Assembly (NCBI GenBank): GCA_014607495.2
Contig: CP053166.1
Span: forward strand, 11,302,455 to 11,366,454
Direction of reading: 5' to 3'
Source: Carposina sasakii
Lineage: Eukaryota; Arthropoda; Insecta; Lepidoptera; Carposinidae
DNA length: 64,000 bases
Below, piece after piece: positions 37,301 to 46,150 of the stretch. The notes below the pieces were generated by a model. The model worked only from the letters and a program-made list of their open reading frames with translations. It made no database searches and was not told the origin of the DNA. Within the stretch, counting starts at the first letter, position 1. Each line of letters starts with the position of its first letter. The translations under genes were made by a program, and so were the position numbers.

Positions 37301-40300
37301 TAGCGTGCACAAACGCACAGACAAACTGACAAAAATTCAAAAAATCATTCTTTTGGGTACTATTGCGTTATATACAAGGTCTTCCTGATGATGATATTTT
37401 TTTCTCATATATATCTTCCATGTACAGACAGCGATCTGTAACATTTTTATTATATGTGTAGATTCTCACAAAGAGGTAACATAATGTGTATTATCAAAAC
37501 AGTGAGATGGAGCGTCGCGGGCACGCGCGGCACATCACGCACCTGTTCATCGACGAGGCCGCCACCGCCAGCGAGCCGGCGTCGCTGATCCCCACCGTGG
37601 GGCTGCTGGCGCCGCACGGGAAGGTGGTACTAGCCGGCGACCCGCAGCAGCTGGGACCCGTGTTTACGTGCCATCATGCGGTCAAGATCGGCCTGGGTAA
37701 GTACCGTACATTGCATAATAGTAAGAGTGCGTTTCACTGTATAGTTCCGATCATGAAGAAGGTATAAAAGAGGAGGTGGCACTATGAAGTGAGTCGTGTG
37801 GCAATCGTTAGGCCATGACGTCATGATAGGGGCGGAGCTTCAGCGCCAGTGTAACGCGGTAGCTGTGACCACACGCTTGTGCTCCGGAATGTAACCGTAT
37901 TAAACTTACAAAGACACTAGCGCTTTTATCAGGGTACTTTATTACTAAAACGTAGTATAATATTGACATATAGTGATGAGTAATTGCACTAGTAAAACAA
38001 TCTTGAACCATATTGATAATGAGCAAGTAGTTTGACTAGTCATTACAAGGTGGTTTCTATGTATATGGGCAGGGCTACAGTGTTCAATGCTCCCCTCGTC
38101 CCATACTTCACCCCCGCTCCGCGGCACACTATTTTTGTATGAAAATATACTTAACAGCTACTCCTCTTTTATACTATGTGTATGACTACATTATCTGTGT
38201 CACTGCACGTTAGTTAGTTCCGAAATCAGGCATAGGAATCATTCTATGAAACGGAATCTACTACGTAACAGATTCCAGTCTCATACAAAATGCAAATAGT
38301 TACCTTGTAATAACTACACACTAGGTACCTAGCTACATACCCACCCGCGAGATGGTTGGACGACCTGGCCAAGGTCGCGGGTATCGGTTGGATGCAGGTC
38401 GCTTCCGACCCGTCGGAGTGGAGGTTCTTGTGGGAGTCTTATGTTCAGCAGTGGACTTCTCTTCGCTAATGTTCGCTTCTCTAATGATGACCTTGCTACG
38501 GTCCTGACACACCTCTTTCGCTTCATATTTCTCGATTTGGCAACAATAGAAGAGCGGAAGATGCGGGCTATTTGTCTCTTTTTATTTACTTTCTACTATT
38601 ATACCGTCATACGTTTATCATGATCATGACTCCTTCTAGGTACTTGTTATTATACGGGGCTTACATAGATTGTCCGCTACCCAGGTCTATCGCTGATGGA
38701 GCGTTTGCACAAGACATGCGAGTTGTACAGTGAAGAGAACAACGATCCGGACTACAGTCTGATGCTACGTAACAACTTCCGCTCGCATCCCGATATCCTG
38801 GAGCTGCCCAATCTGATGTTCTATAAGAACCAGCTGCGCCCAATGGTAAGGGTACATGCAATGTAACTAAAGCCTCATTTACATGATTCCTTTGTCTTAA
38901 AGTTATACAGGATGTAACAAAAGCTGTATGTTAAGCAAAATGCTATGCAAATACATACAGCACCTATACAGAAACCACCACAATACAGAAACTATTCACA
39001 AACCTTGCAATTCGAAATCACAATTATTTCTGAAATTACAGATAATTTCATATAATCTTGTAAAATATACATGTGATTTCAAGTCTCTGTGGATAGGTTC
39101 CATATAGTGGGCTATATACATAATTTTTTGTATATAACTGTCAATATTCATCAAAATTTTATCAGTAGTTTCATCAAACATCAAAATAAATCTATTATTA
39201 CTTAGATAAGATTCTGTGATCTAACACAAGTGTCTTTATTTGCCAGAGAAATGGAACTGAGGATCCTATAAGCCAGACCGACATTTTAACTGGCGCTAAG
39301 GGAAGCCGAGCTATTGTGTTTCACGGCATATTGTCCAAAGAACAGAGAATGGGCAAATCGCCGAGGTGAGTATCTTTAATATTTCATACGTAACTTTAGT
39401 ACACATCTTTGAGTTCCCGAAATAGGGTAGCGAGAAATGTGGGATTATAAGATTAGTTGCTGGCACATTTTTTTTTTAATTTTATTTATTTGTTATAAGT
39501 TTTTACAATAAATTAAACATATATTGTGTGAAGTGCCAATAATGGTAACAACACTTACAATTCCATAGTGTCATACCTCACAAATATAATGTAGATCACA
39601 AACTAGATACCTGTTCCATATTAATTAAACAAAGGATATCGCCAGAGAACGCCTCTGAGTTCCGTAGTTGAGTTTTACGACATGTACGTAAGGTGATATA
39701 TTCTGGTTAAGTATACAGGGTGTAACATAAAGGATATTTTAAGCCAAAAGCTATGTAAATAGCCCACTAAAGAGAACCTATCCACAAAATTTTAGCCTTG
39801 AAATGTTTAATTTTCAATGCTGTATGAAAATTCCTGAGATCTTTGAGAATTCCCCATACTATACGGAAAAATAAACATGTTATTTCGAGTCTCAAATTTT
39901 GTGGATAGATTTTCTCTAGTGGGCTATTTACATAGCTTTTCGCTTAACATACCTTCTTTGTTACATACTGTATAGTAAAGTGACTAAATATCATGGTCGA
40001 TTCTGGCAATCACACTTAAACCTAAACGTAAAATTAGTCCTACCTGTCCTTTTCTTTCTCAGCCATTTACGTTAAGAACGGAGAGAGATAGACCTGACTA
40101 AGATTAGATTTAGGTTTAAGTGTGACTGCCGGAATCGACCCTATTGACATGTGCTATGCTATGCTAAACAATGTTCGGCTTTAGTGAAGTACAGCCGTGT
40201 GTACTAAATTATGTGTTTTTTTTTTCGTCAGCTTCTTCAACGATATGGAGATAGAAATAGTATCGAAGTACGTCACAGCTCTGGTGACGGACCATAAAGT

Positions 40301-42000
40301 GTGCCAGCAGGATATCGGCATCATAGCTCCGTATATAAGACAGGTAACTTTTTTTTGGCTGTTAAAATTACTCTGTGACTTTTGATGTTTGAACGACTCT
40401 GTGACATTTAATGTTAGAATGACTCTCAGGAATGACTCTTTGTCATTTGATGTTAGAATTACTCTGTGACATTTGATGTTAGAATTACTCTGTGACATTT
40501 GATGTTAGAATTACTCTGTGACATTTGATGTAAGAATTACTCTGTGACATTTGATGTTAGAATGACTCTTTGTCATTTGATGTTAGAATTACTATGTGAC
40601 ATTTGATGTTAGAATGACTGTGACATTTGATATTACAATGACTGTGACATTTGATGTTAGAATTACCCTGTGACATTTGATGATATAATGAATCTGTGAC
40701 ATTAGATGTTAGCATGACTCTTTGCCATTTGATGTTAGAATCACTCCGTGACATTTGATGATATAATGAATCTGTGACATTAGATGTTAGCATGACTCTT
40801 TGCCATTTGATGTTAGAATCACTCCGTGACATTTTATGTTAGAATGACTCAGTGACATTTTATTTGTGCAGAAGCCTTTACTCTTCCAACGCCTGTAGCG
40901 TGAATTTGCTGGGAGCGAGATATCACATCTGGATCTCAAATTTATAGAGCTATGTAATGTAAAATCTGAGTTGGGAATTACAATAGACACTCGTTCTCGA
41001 GTCAGGATTGATCGAATATGCGCGAAATACTTTTCCGTCCCTTTTTACATGCCAACTACATATGCACTTACTTTGTATAGTTATTTGACATACTTACTTA
41101 GTTTTGTAGATTTATCGCATAAATGTGACATATTTCTTTCTCATCCAGTTTATGCTACGGGCGCTGTATTATACTAATAACTAATTTGTTCTACTACAGG
41201 TGTGCAAAATAAAGATGTTGCTGAGAAAAATGTCGTACGAAAAAGTGGAAGTGGGCACAGTTGAGTCGTTCCAGGGGAAAGAGAAGCGCGTGATGATAAT
41301 CTCCACCGTCCGAGCCAACTCTGATCTGTTCAAGTTCGACGCCAAATACAGGCTCGGCTTCCTTGTGGATGACAAGGTAGGCACCCACTAGGTAACGAGG
41401 TCTTACCTGGTCCCGCCTGCACAGCGTGGTGTCTATAGGCAAAACCCCTGTAGCTGTAACCCTGAGGGAGGCATGCGTCCAGCAGTGTACTGTAATAGGC
41501 TGATGTGTGTGTGTGTGTGATTCGTTATTGTTGTTGGAAATTAAAAAAAAATACTGGTTCTTGTAAATAAAGTATACGGTGTTATAACTTATTCAAAACA
41601 TGGTTGTAAATAAATCGTTGAATCGAAAATACCTAACTAACGCAAATTTACCTACGTCATACGACAAACAGATCATCGTTGTTGATCAATTACACATTGA
41701 AGACAAAGCATTTTACAAGTATAGACGACCGTGTACTGTTAACATTTATTTATTTATTAATTTATTGTTGCACAGCGTTTCAACGTGGCGCTAACCCGCG
41801 CCATATCTAAGGTGATTGTCATCGGCAACCCAGTATGTCTGCGTCGTGACAAGAAGTGGCGCGATTATATGCAGAAGTGCCGTAAGTACGGCACCTACCT
41901 CGGATTCGGTACGGAAATGTATGACGAGAACGGAGAGATGAAACAAGACATACTCGACACTATTACACCCCTGTTAGAACAGATCAAGCTTGATGAGTAA
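21091..42000 (+). CDS. MOV10/Armitage-type SF1 RNA helicase, 19 exons
   Basis: Exons: 21091-21194, 22147-22249, 23227-23386, 23851-23978, 27878-27984, 28897-29013, 30856-30952, 32008-32110, 32821-32923, 33768-33935, 34796-34939, 35493-35641, 35947-36081, 37503-37696, 38685-38845, 39247-39365, 40232-40343, 41200-41376, 41776-42000 (TAA). About 868 codons. Order: Cys/His start (CEIC, then H16 and H22), an N-terminal beta-rich region, motif I GPPGTGKT (about 430), motif II DEAA (about 558), [36 protein letters not shown] and RFNVALTRA. All junctions agree in phase except exon 10 to 11: AA/GTAAGT meets CGCAG/TACTTC, so a small exon or an indel is missing there. The family unwinds RNA 5' to 3' in small-RNA and mRNA-decay granules; MOV10L1/Armi loads piRNA precursors. 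MOV10 versus MOV10L1 is not decided. Confidence 0.92.
22350..22800. repeat. Dispersed repeat in helicase intron 2
   Basis: Begins near GGGTTCCGTAGCCAAATGGC and ends near GGGACTCCAACTTGGCCCC, phrases seen in a very common lepidopteran interspersed repeat. No frame of note. Confidence 0.5.
22887..23058 (-). CDS. Antisense exon-like ORF in helicase intron 2, unknown
   Basis: Minus strand, 172 nt, between a TTTGTTCTGAG acceptor and an ATCAG/GTATGT donor, open throughout: [18 protein letters not shown]..., then [14 protein letters not shown], a methionine at MSGVDAKAF and an end FIWWPEEIR. Start phase 2 nt, end phase 2. It looks protein-like, with no low-complexity sequence. I find no partner exon with matching phase nearby and do not recognise the family. 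It may be a nested-gene exon, a gene fragment carried by a repeat, or chance. Confidence 0.35.
24190..24265 (+). repeat. tRNA-like sequence (SINE head or tRNA pseudogene)
   Basis: Has an A-box (GGCTTAGTGGTAAC) and a perfect T-arm (GTGGGTTCGATTCCCAC), with an acceptor pair ACCCGG/CTCGGGT. The anticodon stem-loop is irregular (loop of about 10), so it is unlikely to be a working tRNA. It lies in intron 4 of the helicase. Confidence 0.55.
24560..24800. repeat. Second CATGAACGTA-ended MITE
   Basis: Collinear with 12830-13072, ends CATGAACGTAAAAAGAGCG and, inverted, CATGAACGTACAAAGAATAA. Located in intron 4. Confidence 0.65.
24868..25325 (+). repeat. Dispersed repeat family 3 with nested TIR element
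   Basis: Outer element starts at CACGGCTGTGTTCCCGGAGT and ends with GATGCAGCTGATATATTCTA and AAACCCCGCAC. Relatives lie at 4440-4560, 27060-27180, 39640-39700, 54830-54900 and 58165-58395. It is interrupted at about 25030-25262 by an element whose ends CCGCGGAATGGAACGGAAG and CTTCCATTCCGTTTCATTCC are inverted, with inner arms CATAATGAACTTTA and TAAAGTTCATTATG. Confidence 0.65.
25326..26330. other. Intron 4 unique-looking DNA
   Basis: About 1 kb of AT-rich intron without a recognisable repeat, exon or RNA. Confidence 0.4.
26332..26575 (+). repeat. Dispersed repeat family 1, copy
   Basis: Collinear with 3056-3310 over nearly the full length, ending in a T run. Intron 4 of the helicase. Confidence 0.75.
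26790..26945. repeat. Family 1 fragments head to head
   Basis: GACCACATGGTGCCAATTCT facing AGAATTGGCACCATGTGGTC around a short centre containing AACTTGAAATTAT/ATTTCAAGTT. A palindromic rearrangement of family 1. Confidence 0.75.
27203..27300 (+). repeat. tRNA-derived SINE head
   Basis: Polymerase III boxes: TTAGTGTAGTTGGTAATG (A-box) and GGGTTCGAATCCCGG (B-box), followed by ATAAAAATATAAATAAAGAT. The tRNA arms are not fully pairable, so it is SINE-type. Related decayed copy at 29905-29990. Confidence 0.65.
27525..27770 (+). repeat. Dispersed repeat family 2, copy
   Basis: Starts AGTGGACTCCCCTGACTCCG and shares CAAAATGTCGAAATTATCCG and GAGATTAGCGTGCACAAAC with other copies. Ends about 100 bp before helicase exon 5. 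Confidence 0.65.
28040..28440. repeat. LINE tail (-) plus dispersed repeat
   Basis: 28040-28100 is an inverted RTE-like 3' end with CATCATCATC and CCACTGCTGGACATAGGCC. 28110-28440 is a diverged interspersed repeat with GAAACTACTGGACCGATTTC. Intron 5. Confidence 0.55.
29100..29790. mobile_element. TIR element split by a hAT insertion
   Basis: Ends GTAGTGCGAGTTTTCACTT (left) and AAGTGAAAACTCGCACTAAG (right) are inverted. The two halves are 29100-29174 and 29653-29790, interrupted by the hAT element. Intron 6. Confidence 0.7.
29175..29652. mobile_element. hAT-type element, 478 bp, perfect 8-bp target duplication
   Basis: Perfect TIRs TAGGGAATGCA and TGCATTCCCTA, flanked on both sides by CAGCCAAC (29167-29174 and 29653-29660). 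An 8-bp target duplication is the hAT hallmark, and TAGGG-type ends resemble the Ac branch. No transposase, so it is non-autonomous. Confidence 0.88.
29905..29990 (+). repeat. Decayed tRNA-derived SINE
   Basis: Shares CCTGGGATCGACTCCCGGTA (B-box) with the SINE at 27203. The A-box is degraded. Confidence 0.5.
30021..30749. mobile_element. TIR element AATAGGGTAGTT, copy 1, with nested repeat
   Basis: Left end AATAGGGTCGTTAC and right end CAACTACCCTATT are inverted. A closely related copy without the insertion lies at 57500-57978. Here it is split at 30485-30690 by an inverted family-1 repeat. Intron 6 of the helicase. Confidence 0.75.
31060..31240. repeat. Two direct copies of about 105 bp
   Basis: CCTTTTAACATATCCAACTC ... 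CATATCCGGGAACGAAGAGAT at 31070 repeats as CCTTTTAACAGATCCAACTC ... CATATCCGGGAATGAAGAGAT at 31171. Intron 7, no coding use. Confidence 0.7.
31241..32007. other. Intron 7 remainder
   Basis: No exon or RNA. GATATATATCC words near 31070 and 31660-31690 suggest a larger degraded repeat spanning this part of the intron. Confidence 0.35.
32519..32775. mobile_element. Palindromic MITE, diverged copy
   Basis: Inverted halves around CACTATAGAGAACCTATTTC and GGTTCTCTATAGTGTGCTAT. The right end has an extra duplicated tail (ATTACTTCCTGTATGG). It ends about 50 bp before helicase exon 9. Confidence 0.7.
32924..33518. other. Intron 9, AT-rich
   Basis: No recognisable feature except a weak family-2-like phrase (GTCTCTGAGATTAGCGTG) near 33025. 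Confidence 0.35.
33519..33724 (-). repeat. Dispersed repeat family 2, inverted copy
   Basis: Begins ATCCTACTAATATTATAAAC and ends GGGCGTCCGCTAG, the reverse of 4703-4920. It abuts helicase exon 10, whose acceptor starts 43 bp later. Confidence 0.75.
34085..34205 (-). repeat. Dispersed repeat family 1, inverted fragment
   Basis: CTACCCCGTAAGGGATAAAG followed by GCGTGATTATATGTATG, end of family 1 on the minus strand. Intron 10, the intron whose flanking phases do not match. Confidence 0.7.
34332..34593. mobile_element. Palindromic TIR element (262 bp)
   Basis: TTACGCCGTCATAGAGGAAT at the left faces ATTCCTCTATGACGCCGTAA at the right, and inner arms CCAGTCCTTGACACTTAGAT/ATCTAAGTGTCAAGGACTGG also pair. 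Intron 10. Confidence 0.85.
35042..35341. mobile_element. TIR element (300 bp)
   Basis: GTTATGACCAGAGGTCGGAA at the left faces TTCCGACCTCTGGTTATGAC at the right, near perfect over about 35 bp. Intron 11. Confidence 0.82.
36242..36340. repeat. Fragment of the GTGACAGCCAGG element
   Basis: Shares ACAGGGTGCAAGTGACAGCC and CCATGATTCTTAGGC with the left end of the element at 47011-47408. Intron 13. Confidence 0.6.
36373..36612 (+). repeat. Dispersed repeat family 1, copy
   Basis: Collinear with 3056-3310, ending in a T run. Just upstream of the decayed exon copies. Intron 13. Confidence 0.75.
36756..36802 (+). pseudogene. Decayed partial copy A of helicase exon 14
   Basis: TCTCTCCTCCAG is followed by TGAGTTGGAGCGTCACTGAC and later ATGACGCACCT, matching the start of exon 14 at 37503 (CAG/TGAGATGGAGCGTCGCGGGC ... 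ATCACGCACCT). The upstream intron sequence (GTGTATTGACAAAA) also matches. It stops before the DEAA codons and contains an in-frame TGA. Confidence 0.75.
36948..36990 (+). pseudogene. Decayed partial copy B of helicase exon 14
   Basis: CCCACCAG is followed by TGAGCTGCGGAGCGTCGCGG and ACGCACCTGTTCACAAGAAC, the exon-14 front up to the codons before the DEAA box, with an inserted base that shifts the frame. With copy A and the real exon it forms a local triplication. Confidence 0.78.
37150..37460 (+). repeat. Dispersed repeat family 2, copy
   Basis: Starts AGTGGATACCCGCGAATCCG, includes AAAATGTCAAAATTATCCGG, and ends about 40 bp before exon 14. Confidence 0.65.
37697..38334. other. Intron 14, first part
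   Basis: No exon or recognisable element in these 640 bp apart from short AT-rich runs. Confidence 0.35.
38335..38467 (+). mobile_element. RTE-like LINE 3' end
   Basis: Same C-terminal tail as at 2240: CGACCTGGCCAAGGTCGCGG, GGTTGGATGCAGGTCG and a tail TTCAGCAGTGGACTTCTC. 5'-truncated. Intron 14. Confidence 0.72.
38903..39125. mobile_element. Palindromic MITE, partial copy
   Basis: Left end ATACAGGATGTAACAAAAG, inner arms ATTCGAAATCACA and TGTGATTTCAAGTC. The right end is lost. Intron 15. Confidence 0.65.
39710..39975. mobile_element. Palindromic MITE, full copy
   Basis: ATACAGGGTGTAACATAAAG to CTTTGTTACATACTGTAT, inverted halves as at 3821. Intron 16. Confidence 0.78.
39993..40144. mobile_element. 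Palindromic GGTCGATT MITE, copy 1
   Basis: GGTCGATTCTGGCAATCACA and CACTTAAACCTAAACG face CTTTAGGTTTAAGTGTGACT-like sequence ending GGAATCGACC. Other copies at 46000-46150 and 59935-60073, remnants at 12600 and 9870. Intron 16. Confidence 0.82.
40373..40862. repeat. 26-bp minisatellite, about 18 units, intron 17
   Basis: Units of about 26 bp around TGTGACATTTGATGTTAGAA followed by TTACTC or TGACTC run directly behind the exon-17 donor at 40344. Variants (GATATAATGAATC) form a higher-order pair at 40680-40815. Confidence 0.9.
40885..41165. mobile_element. Diverged TIR element related to 59599
   Basis: Shares ACAATAGACACTCGTTCTCG, CCCTTTTTACATGCCAA and degraded terminal arms with the element at 59599-59903. 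Intron 17, ends 35 bp before exon 18. Confidence 0.6.
41438..41520 (+). repeat. LINE 3' end plus (TG)n
   Basis: GGCATGCGTCCAGCAGTGTAC and ATAGGCTGATG followed by a (GT)8 run. Decayed RTE-like 3' terminus. Intron 18. Confidence 0.55.
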
Positions 42001-42412
42001 AATTTGCATTTAATTTGATGGGAAATAGGCTAATATTATAAGTAATTAAGAGTTTATGTCGCGAATTTAAGCATATAAACACACATGTTTTTGTGTAGGT
42101 ACTCAGGGTACAGCCTATTGTCCCACTCTTCCTCTTAGATTATAAATGACAATATTTTTTAACTACATTTTTTATCATGTTTTTTATCTTAGAAGACTTA
42201 ATTTCTTTTATTACTACCTTATTTTGTGGATCGTCTATAATTTAGACGTTCCGTTAGTCTTTATAATTATGTGGTAATTTCGATTTGGTAAGTTGACCAA
42301 TGTTATTATACTGTTATTTTTAATCGTCACTTTTATTGACATCCTTGTCAATCTGATGTACCTAGTTACCAATTTCTTTTCGTTTTAACGACCGTCTACA
42401 ATAATTTGGTGG
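42001..42412. other. Helicase 3' flank
   Basis: AT-rich sequence after the TAA at 41998-42000; likely the 3' UTR. I see no clear AATAAA in the first 250 bp, so the cleavage site cannot be placed. Confidence 0.4.
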
Positions 42413-43622
42413 GTTTTAATCATAGATTACCTCCTAAAGATACCTCATACAGGATAAAATACGCGCGCCACTCATACTGTATCTGGGTTGTATATAATTC
42501 CGCGCTCGGAAAGCTAGCCCCAGTCAGTTACCAAGTTATATCCCGTGCGCACGTGCGTGTAAATTGCATTGTTTTTATTTTAAAACTTATTACTTTTCAT
42601 TAAATAACCGTGTCATCATGGGTTCTTGTTCCGTGTAATGGTGTAGAAAGAACGCTAAGACGTCAAGTTACAAAAAAAGATGGCATAACATTTCACCGGT
42701 AAGTAAATTAAATTTTCTTATTTATGTTTTTTCAATGGACGCGGAGATCAGTTTATACTGGTCAATAATCGCACTACAATATGTCGTCTCTTTTCCTCAA
42801 CACATTAATCACTATTGTTGTCACTGTCTTACATATGTCAACGTCACTGTCAACAGTAATAGTACGTCGTGAGCTAGTGAAGTGAATGTATAACGTAATC
42901 GACTTTGTATCGATAACAATAGAATAAAATATTTTATTTTATAGTAATTTTGTAGTTTCGATGACAAAGCAGTTATAAGACCTTGACCTGATGCCGCAGC
43001 CAGGATAGTCTGTAGACTATATGGATTACTTTTAAAATCGATATTTGACAGGCCTGCGGTTTCCGAACCCAGATTCCGTGTCCAAATCAATAAAAGTGGC
43101 CGCCATTTTGAACTTTTTAAAGGCCAGATTGCTCTAAAAATCGATATTTGACAGTGTCTGCGGTTTCCAAACCCAGATCTCGTGTCCAATCAATAAAAGT
43201 GGCCGCCATTTTGAACTTTTTAGTTAAAGGCCGGATTGCTCTCAAAATCGATATTTTTTATTTCTTACATAATGTTATTGGAATAAAATTCTGTCAACTC
43301 AAGCAAACATGCATTTAACCGCAGAGACCTTCTAAATTAATCTGAATTGAACAGAAGTGTGAATATGTATGTATGTAAAATAAAATGATATCGATAAAAT
43401 AAAAATCGCTTAAAGTGCATAAATATCGATACTTAAATAGTTTCGTTCTACTTTGTCGCATCACTATTTCCCTCGCCATTTTCAATGCGACCTTGAAATA
43501 GCCAATCACAGTGCAGTGTTACGTCCCGCACTTCTTTGCATTCCGCCAAATTCAGTGAACTAGAGTTCATACTAAAATCTTTGGAAACGGTATCTTTAGG
43601 AGGTAATCTATGGTTTTAATAT
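42413..43622. mobile_element. TIR-bounded segment of about 1.2 kb
   Basis: TTTTAATCATAGATTACCTC and CTAAAGATACC at 42413-42443 are repeated inverted at about 43592-43622 (GGTATCTTTAGGAGGTAATC, then TATGGTTTTAA). The interior has no transposase; it contains the inverted 108-bp repeat copies at 43020-43256. Probably a non-autonomous DNA transposon. Confidence 0.65.
43020..43256 (-). repeat. 108-bp repeat family, two inverted copies
   Basis: Two direct copies read, on the minus strand, TTCAAAATGGCGGCCACTTT and GATTTTTAGAGCAATCTGGC, the family tandemly arrayed at 10752-11180. Confidence 0.82.
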
Positions 43623-45208
43623 ACAATGAACCCAATTCTACATGCACAAAATGCATATCGCCTACTGCTAGTTTTCCTGAAACGAATTATGTTTGTGTAA
43701 GTAATTGATGTTTTACATAGCTGGATCGCAGCCAGATTTAGAAAGTTTAATGTCTAGAACATTCTAGATAAAATTAGAGTTGGCTTTGGTGGGCCACTTG
43801 TAGAATTGAGTTCATTATTTATTATATAATTATTCTGATTATCAAGTTCAGGTAAACTTGACATTTCTATCTAGCATTGCATTTATTAATATAAATTTTA
43901 CTATACACCGTGTTTTTTTAATCATTATTCTTATGTCATGTTTCTTACTAAAATCGTGTAAAAATTATATCACCGATTTTTATATCCAATTTATTTTTCA
44001 ATATTTTGAACTCTGTTTACCACTATTTTTGTACACTATTAAAGTAAAGTAAAGTACTATTTAAGCTCAAATTTTGAGATTTATTATTGCATCCTAATAT
44101 TAAGCTAGATATAAAAAAATAACACAGTGTAAGCGCAAATAATTTCGTTTATTATAATAATATTTTTTATGGTATTATGCATACCTCTTGAACATGACTT
44201 GGTATTATTTTTATACAATTGACAATTCATAGTTTTCTATTATATTTTGTGATGAAATAAATGTGCCTAGTGGCAACTTTTAGAGTAAAGCCTATATGGG
44301 TATAATGCCCCGCGCCTATCTGCGCTATTGTCTACGCAAAGAAAATGATTGATTTAACTAGTTCCTCTTCAAAGTTTCCACGTTTTCCCGCTGCAGAGGA
44401 AAAGCGTGTAATGTTATGAAAACCAGGTAGGTTAAAAAATGTAAATGGTAGCAAAGTGCACGCCTGTGATTTATTGAGACTGAAATCTAGCATCGTACCT
44501 TTTAACGTGTTATGTGTTATGTAATTCTATTCGGATTGTTAGATCGGTTTATAGAATGTAGTAGACGATTGTTTTTTATGGAAAGTGCGTGATCTTAGAA
44601 GAATTTATTTATTTATATAAGGTACATCAGAAGTACCATGTTTAACTTGTTTTTTTTTATCATAATTCGCAGAAACGAGTTTGATGGGAGTGTTTTCGGC
44701 AACTTGTTTTTTTTTAAATTAAAACTCAAAAGCGAAGTTTTACTGGTTTTAGTTTCATATAAAATTTAATTTTTTTATTCGGCGATATTAAATACACGCA
44801 CGACCAATAACATCCGTCCAGCCATTCTCAGGGCATTAATAACTCGTCGATATTTTATATATGGTACTAGGATAGCTGCATAACCCTAGTAAATTATAAT
44901 AATCCGGTAAATAAACACATATATGTACATACATCATAAAATCACGCCTCTTTTTCGCGGCGGAGATCAATAACCTCCAACTCTCGCTTCATCGACTTGA
45001 TATTGGCAACAAGAAAAAAACACGTCTATTCATTTCTATTAATCTATATTGTGATACTGGACGATACTTGCTAGACGAGTGTCAGTAAGAGGATCAAGTT
45101 AAAGATAATTTGTCATCAAATAAAGAATCGTCGACCAAATAACAACTAGATAGATCGTTTACAAAGTCAAGTTTAAAAGTAACTCTGTACTTACCAAAAT
45201 GTTACTAA
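43623..45208. other. Intergenic AT-rich DNA
   Basis: No gene. Near 44670-44710 is GAAACGAGTTTGATGGGAGT and near 44930-44990 is ATCACGCCTCTTTTTCGCGG; the second recurs at 61915 as ATCACGCTTCTTTCCCGGAG, so these are dispersed-repeat fragments. Confidence 0.45.
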
Positions 45209-45209
45209 A

Positions 45210-45350
45210 GCGTTTCCTAGAATAGTGCTGCCGTCATATAGCGGTCTTGAAGGAATATTTCACATGTCGGCGCCGTAAAGAGGGCGTGGTTTTGCGTACG
45301 TACGGACTCTATATGAGACGACGCCCTTATTCTAGGAAACGAATAGCTTA
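45210..45350. mobile_element. Small TIR element (about 140 bp)
   Basis: CGTTTCCTAGAATAG at the left faces ATTCTAGGAAACG at the right; the interior is GC-richer. Non-coding MITE. Confidence 0.65.
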
Positions 45351-45999
45351 AGGACCAGTTTGGTGATCATTTATGCTTACTATTAGTTAAAAACGTCAAA
45401 CTATATTGTTTTTTACGTATTTTAACTTATAGTACCTTAACTATTGAACAAATAACTGTAGGCTGATTATTTAACTTGCAAAAGAATAGCTTTGCTTTTG
45501 CAAGTTACGTAATTCCCCTGTGGGTCCTAAGGAAATTATAAAACAATTATTTCAGTATATTAAAATCCTTATTTACTAGTGATAAGGTGTTATTTCCTAA
45601 GGTCTTACCTCATTTGTGAGGCATTTTGTGCCATTTTTAAAATCCTGAATAAGGTGTTGGCCTTGCGTGCTCTTTGGCCTAAAACCTTCAATATTATTTA
45701 GTTGTATGTAGTGACAAGTGCTTTTTTGGCGCAGTCATCTCTCGCGGATGAATATAAATTTACCAAGTGCTTTCTACTATAAGTAATTAATATTAATTAC
45801 GTTATCCTGTTTAAGTCATAAAAACCGAGCCCATTTGTGATATTCCACGAATAAAATTATAAAGCACTTGATAGTGGACCTAGGTTCATATTTAAATTTA
45901 GCTTTATTTCGTTATCCGTTTTTAACATTATAAGTCTATTAAATATTATTTCTTTCTTTATTGTACATTTTATACAGAAAAACCGTTTACATTGATAAT
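45351..45999. other. Intergenic DNA
   Basis: Nothing recognised; no frame with coding character. Confidence 0.4.
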
Positions 46000-46150
46000 A
46001 CGGTCGATTCCGGCAGTCACACTTAAACCTAAACCTAATCTTAGTCAGGTCTATCTCTCTCCGTTCTTAACATAAATCACTGAGAGAGAAAAGTACAGGT
46101 AGGACTAATTTTACGTTTAGGTTTAAGTGTGACTGCCGGCATCGACCATA
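46000..46150. mobile_element. Palindromic GGTCGATT MITE, copy 2
   Basis: GGTCGATTCCGGCAGTCACA at the left faces TGTGACTGCCGGCATCGACC at the right, around GTCAGGTCTATCTCTCTCCG. Confidence 0.85.

Noticed and set aside
40181..40990. Minus-strand ORFs of repeated SNIKCH-type peptides
   Set aside because: They translate the 26-bp minisatellite in helicase intron 17.
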